From Marinitoga aeolica (GTDB taxonomy: Bacteria; Thermotogota; Thermotogae; Petrotogales; Petrotogaceae), in assembly GCF_029910535.1 (NCBI RefSeq), contig NZ_CP069362.1:744001-808000 (forward strand): a DNA stretch of 64,000 nt, in the 5' to 3' direction. The notes beneath the pieces are model-generated. The model had not been told where the DNA came from. It did not search any database and worked only from the letters and a program-made list of their open reading frames with translations. The position numbers and the translations under genes are program-made. Positions 62,279 to 64,000 of this stretch are shown in pieces; position 1 is the stretch's first letter; each line of letters starts with the position of its first letter.

Positions 62279-63046
62279 TCAATCTCTTCCTATATAATCG
62301 AACAATGGCGAAGATGCTTCTGCCACCTCTTTTTCTTCGGGCATTCCTGATAGATATGCAAGTCTCCCAGCTTCAGCAGCAAGAGAAAAAGCCTTTACCA
62401 TCTTGACAGGATCATCTGCTATCGAAACTGCTGTGTTTGCAAGAACAGCATGACATCCTGTTTCCATAGCCTCTGCTACATGTGATGGTTTCCCTATTCC
62501 TGCATCTATTATTACCTTCACATCAAATTCGTTTAAAAGAATCTTCACAAGCTCCTTTGTTGCGAATCCCTTATTTGTGCCTATAGGTGATCCCAGTGGC
62601 ATTAATACCTCTGCACCATTTTCTATCATTTTTCGTGCATCATATAAATCAGGATACATATAAGGAAATACTTTAAAACCATTTTCAGTTAATAATTTAC
62701 ATGCTTTTACAGTTTCCTGATTATCCGGCATTAGATACTTTGAATCGTTTATGATTTCTATTTTTACCCAATCTGTATTCATTAATTCTTTTCCAGCTTT
62801 TGCAATTAATAATGCTTCTTCTGCATTTCTTGCTCCAGATGTGTTTACCATTATTTTTTTTACATTAATATAATCCAGGATACTTTCATTCATATTACTA
62901 TATGATGCTCTTCTCATTGCAACGGTAACAACTTCAATATTTGCTTCTTCTATAGCTTTTTTCATAATATTATAATCTCGAAATTTTCCAGTACCCATAA
63001 AAAATAGATTATTGATTTCTTCACCGTAAAAATTGATATTAACCAC
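62279..63046 (-). CDS. thiG: Thiazole synthase
   Basis: A 255-residue ThiG that forms the thiazole ring from DXP, ThiS-thiocarboxylate and dehydroglycine. Signatures: LFMGTGKFRDYNIMKKAIE, NTSGARNAEEALLIAK, KIEIINDSKYLMPDNQETVKA carrying the Schiff-base Lys, VLMPLGSPIGTNKGFATKE and IIDAGIGKPSHVAEAMETGCHAVLANTAV. The apparent GTG start (63046) lies within the ThiS C-terminal codons and its GGAGG site, so it is coupled to thiS; the exact start is uncertain because no ATG stands at normal spacing. Confidence 0.94.
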   Translation of the reverse strand: MVNINFYGEEINNLFFMGTGKFRDYNIMKKAIEEANIEVVTVAMRRASYSNMNESILDYINVKKIMVNTSGARNAEEALLIAKAGKELMNTDWVKIEIINDSKYLMPDNQETVKACKLLTENGFKVFPYMYPDLYDARKMIENGAEVLMPLGSPIGTNKGFATKELVKILLNEFDVKVIIDAGIGKPSHVAEAMETGCHAVLANTAVSIADDPVKMVKAFSLAAEAGRLAYLSGMPEEKEVAEASSPLFDYIGRD

Positions 63047-63236
63047 CTCCCACTACAGTAATAATCTCAATTTTATCGTTTTTAGATAAATATTGTTCAG
63101 AATAATTTTTTATGGGGATAATTTCTCCGTTTTTTACTACAACAATAGGTTTATCGTTGAAAGAAAATTCTTCAAGTAATTCCTTTAAAGTATTACTTTT
63201 ACACTCTTTTGCTTTACCGTTTATATATACTCTCAA
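63039..63236 (-). CDS. thiS: Sulfur-carrier protein ThiS
   Basis: A 65-residue ubiquitin-fold protein, MRVYINGKAKECKSN to EIITVVGGG. The C-terminal GG is the thiocarboxylate site activated by ThiF. It is the first gene after the TPP riboswitch and uses a TTG start (63236) behind AGGAGGTG. The end overlaps thiG by 8 bp. Confidence 0.92.
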   Translation of the reverse strand: MRVYINGKAKECKSNTLKELLEEFSFNDKPIVVVKNGEIIPIKNYSEQYLSKNDKIEIITVVGGG

Positions 63237-63253
63237 GAAATCACCTCCTACTA

Positions 63254-63284
63254 TAAAAAAATCTCCTGCACGAAGCAGGAGATT
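63254..63284 (-). terminator. Riboswitch-controlled terminator of the thi operon
   Basis: Stem AATCTCCTGC / GCAGGAGATT (10 bp, loop ACGAA at 63270-63274), T run on the minus strand, placed between the TPP aptamer and thiS: transcription attenuator. Confidence 0.88.
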
Positions 63285-63295
63285 GATTTTTATTT

Positions 63296-63402
63296 TTATC
63301 TCTGCTCCGCTCCTTTCGCTGGTATTAACCAGATCAAGTTGTAAGGGTCAGAGGCTTCCACCTCACTCTCAGCTACGGATTAGTAGCTCCCCTGCGGCTC
63401 TT
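63296..63402 (-). promoter_or_regulatory. TPP riboswitch (THI element)
   Basis: Minus-strand aptamer: GAGCCGCAGGGGAGC, then AGCTGAGAGTGAGGTGG (with CUGAGA), then ACCCTTACAACTTGATCTGG, TTAATACCAGCG and AAAGGAGCGGAGCAGAG. Both the pyrimidine arm (CUGAGA) and the pyrophosphate arm (GAUCUGG...CCAGCG) are intact. Followed by the terminator at 63254-63284, so TPP should switch the thi operon off. Confidence 0.96.
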
Positions 63403-63423
63403 TTTTATTCACTTTTCATTCTG

Positions 63424-63452
63424 ATTATATCATTATTTTACTTTTATTTCAA
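63424..63452 (-). promoter_or_regulatory. thi operon promoter
   Basis: Minus strand TTGAAA (63452-63447), 17-bp spacer, TGATATAAT with TATAAT at 63429-63424; about 20 bp before the riboswitch. Confidence 0.75.
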
Positions 63453-63482
63453 GAGAGTTATTTGTGTTTTTTAATCTTTAAT

Positions 63483-64000
63483 TTATTTTTGATAGATTTC
63501 ATCTAAAATTCCAATTTCCTTTGCTAATTTCAATGTGTTTTGAACATATATTCCTCTAGTTTGTATAAAATTTTCATATATTTGTAGATATTTTATCAAA
63601 TTTTCCACTGTTGACGTTTTAAAATTAAAGTTTACTAATATTTTTTTTATATCATTATACTTTTTTTGATAAAACAGATAATTTTTATACATAATATCTA
63701 TGTTTCCTCTATAATAGAATTCTTCTTTCTTTTCATTAAATTCTGGAGAATTTAAATTATTTATTTTCCCTATATTTCCAAAATTGACATAAATCGAAAG
63801 ATTAAAATAATTACTTTTGAGTGAGTAGTTTAAAGATAAATTTACTCCTGAAAATTTAAATAAATTCAAACGAACACCATAATCATAGGTTTCAAAGTTT
63901 GTGTCTAAATAAAAATCTGCAATATTTGAAAAATTATTAATGTATGAATTTTTATCATTTAATTTATTTCCTAATTTAGATATTTCAAAATTAAGAGGTC
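63483..64000 (-). CDS. Partial exported-type protein, possibly TolC-like (5' end outside window)
   Basis: The frame stays open from 63483 to the right edge, so the N-terminus is missing; the TTG at 63869 is an internal Leu. About 172 residues are visible: an amphipathic-strand region (ETYDYGVRLNLFKFSGVNLSLNYSL, then SNYFNLSIYVNFGNI) followed by helical segments (KNYLFYQKKYNDIKKILVNF, TVENLIKYLQIYENFIQTRG) ending LAKEIGILDEIYQK. The strand-then-helix layout resembles the second half of the TolC-like protein at 52642-53856. It lies upstream of the thi operon in the same direction. Family assignment is tentative. Confidence 0.45.
   Translation of the reverse strand, partial: PLNFEISKLGNKLNDKNSYINNFSNIADFYLDTNFETYDYGVRLNLFKFSGVNLSLNYSLKSNYFNLSIYVNFGNIGKINNLNSPEFNEKKEEFYYRGNIDIMYKNYLFYQKKYNDIKKILVNFNFKTSTVENLIKYLQIYENFIQTRGIYVQNTLKLAKEIGILDEIYQK

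Noticed and set aside
1-64000. CRISPR arrays, prophage, integron, rRNA or complete IS elements
   Set aside because: No regularly spaced repeats, phage structural genes, rRNA sequence or transposase gene were seen on either strand.

Overview
The window is a low-GC, AT-rich bacterial chromosome segment that looks like Thermotogota, most likely Petrotogales and Marinitoga-like. The genus is an inference from family content and base composition. Supporting signs are a TM1266-type hydrogenase regulator, a ThiD-ThiN fusion, a secreted GH13 amylase with a glucodextranase-type C-terminal module, large repeat-rich envelope proteins suited to a toga, strong AGGAGG ribosome sites and many TGnTATAAT extended -10 promoters. 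No phage, CRISPR array or complete insertion sequence was seen.

Layout. 1-6.5 kb: end of a radical SAM/HhH gene, a TM1266-like regulator, codBA for cytosine salvage, an M32 carboxypeptidase and a LacI-type regulator. 6.5-10.8 kb: glmM, then a membrane sensor kinase with a stand-alone receiver. 10.9-25.2 kb: a cell-envelope block of four exported proteins: a 2233-residue Ig-repeat protein, an 854-residue probable beta-barrel, a 1171-residue lipoprotein and a 413-residue outer-membrane-like protein. 25.2-28.7 kb: CoA-type Nudix hydrolase, glutamate dehydrogenase and acetate kinase. 28.9-37.4 kb: a MacB/FtsX-type ABC exporter, then a TetR-controlled ABC-2 exporter operon. 37.4-45.7 kb: amylase, tRNA-Lys/Leu/Gly, phosphoesterase, MFS transporter and two flavin/NADH oxidoreductases. 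45.7-49.5 kb: a cluster of two Mrp-type ATPases with ferredoxin inserts, two NifX-like proteins, a ferredoxin and two DUF5320-type Gly/Arg-rich proteins; it resembles the orange-protein (orp) gene set. 50-52.5 kb: a HEPN/MNT toxin-antitoxin pair, then a sugar aminotransferase with a wHTH-Rossmann regulator. 52.6-57.5 kb: a poorly characterised secreted/envelope operon (39-residue peptide, Lnt, exported protein with a GG-leader-like motif, unknown periplasmic protein, TolC-like protein). 57.8-63.4 kb: thiSGH-thiC-thiDN-thiF under a TPP riboswitch. The right end holds a truncated exported protein.

The least explained signals are in non-coding DNA. Two related foldback elements at 48.6-48.86 kb and 49.64-49.95 kb flank the DUF5320 genes. 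Both contain hairpins whose arms differ in sequence but keep their pairing, with a CATCCATG/CATGGATG apex. One element has terminal inverted repeats and 12-bp flanking direct repeats, like a MITE. Separately, a 46-bp promoter plus palindromic operator occurs twice (52.5 and 57.8 kb). At 57.7 kb it drives a TPP-riboswitch remnant that keeps only the 3' half. Two adjacent genes (lnt and its downstream neighbour) are each one A short of an intact frame at an A-run, which may be transcriptional slippage, decay or sequencing error.
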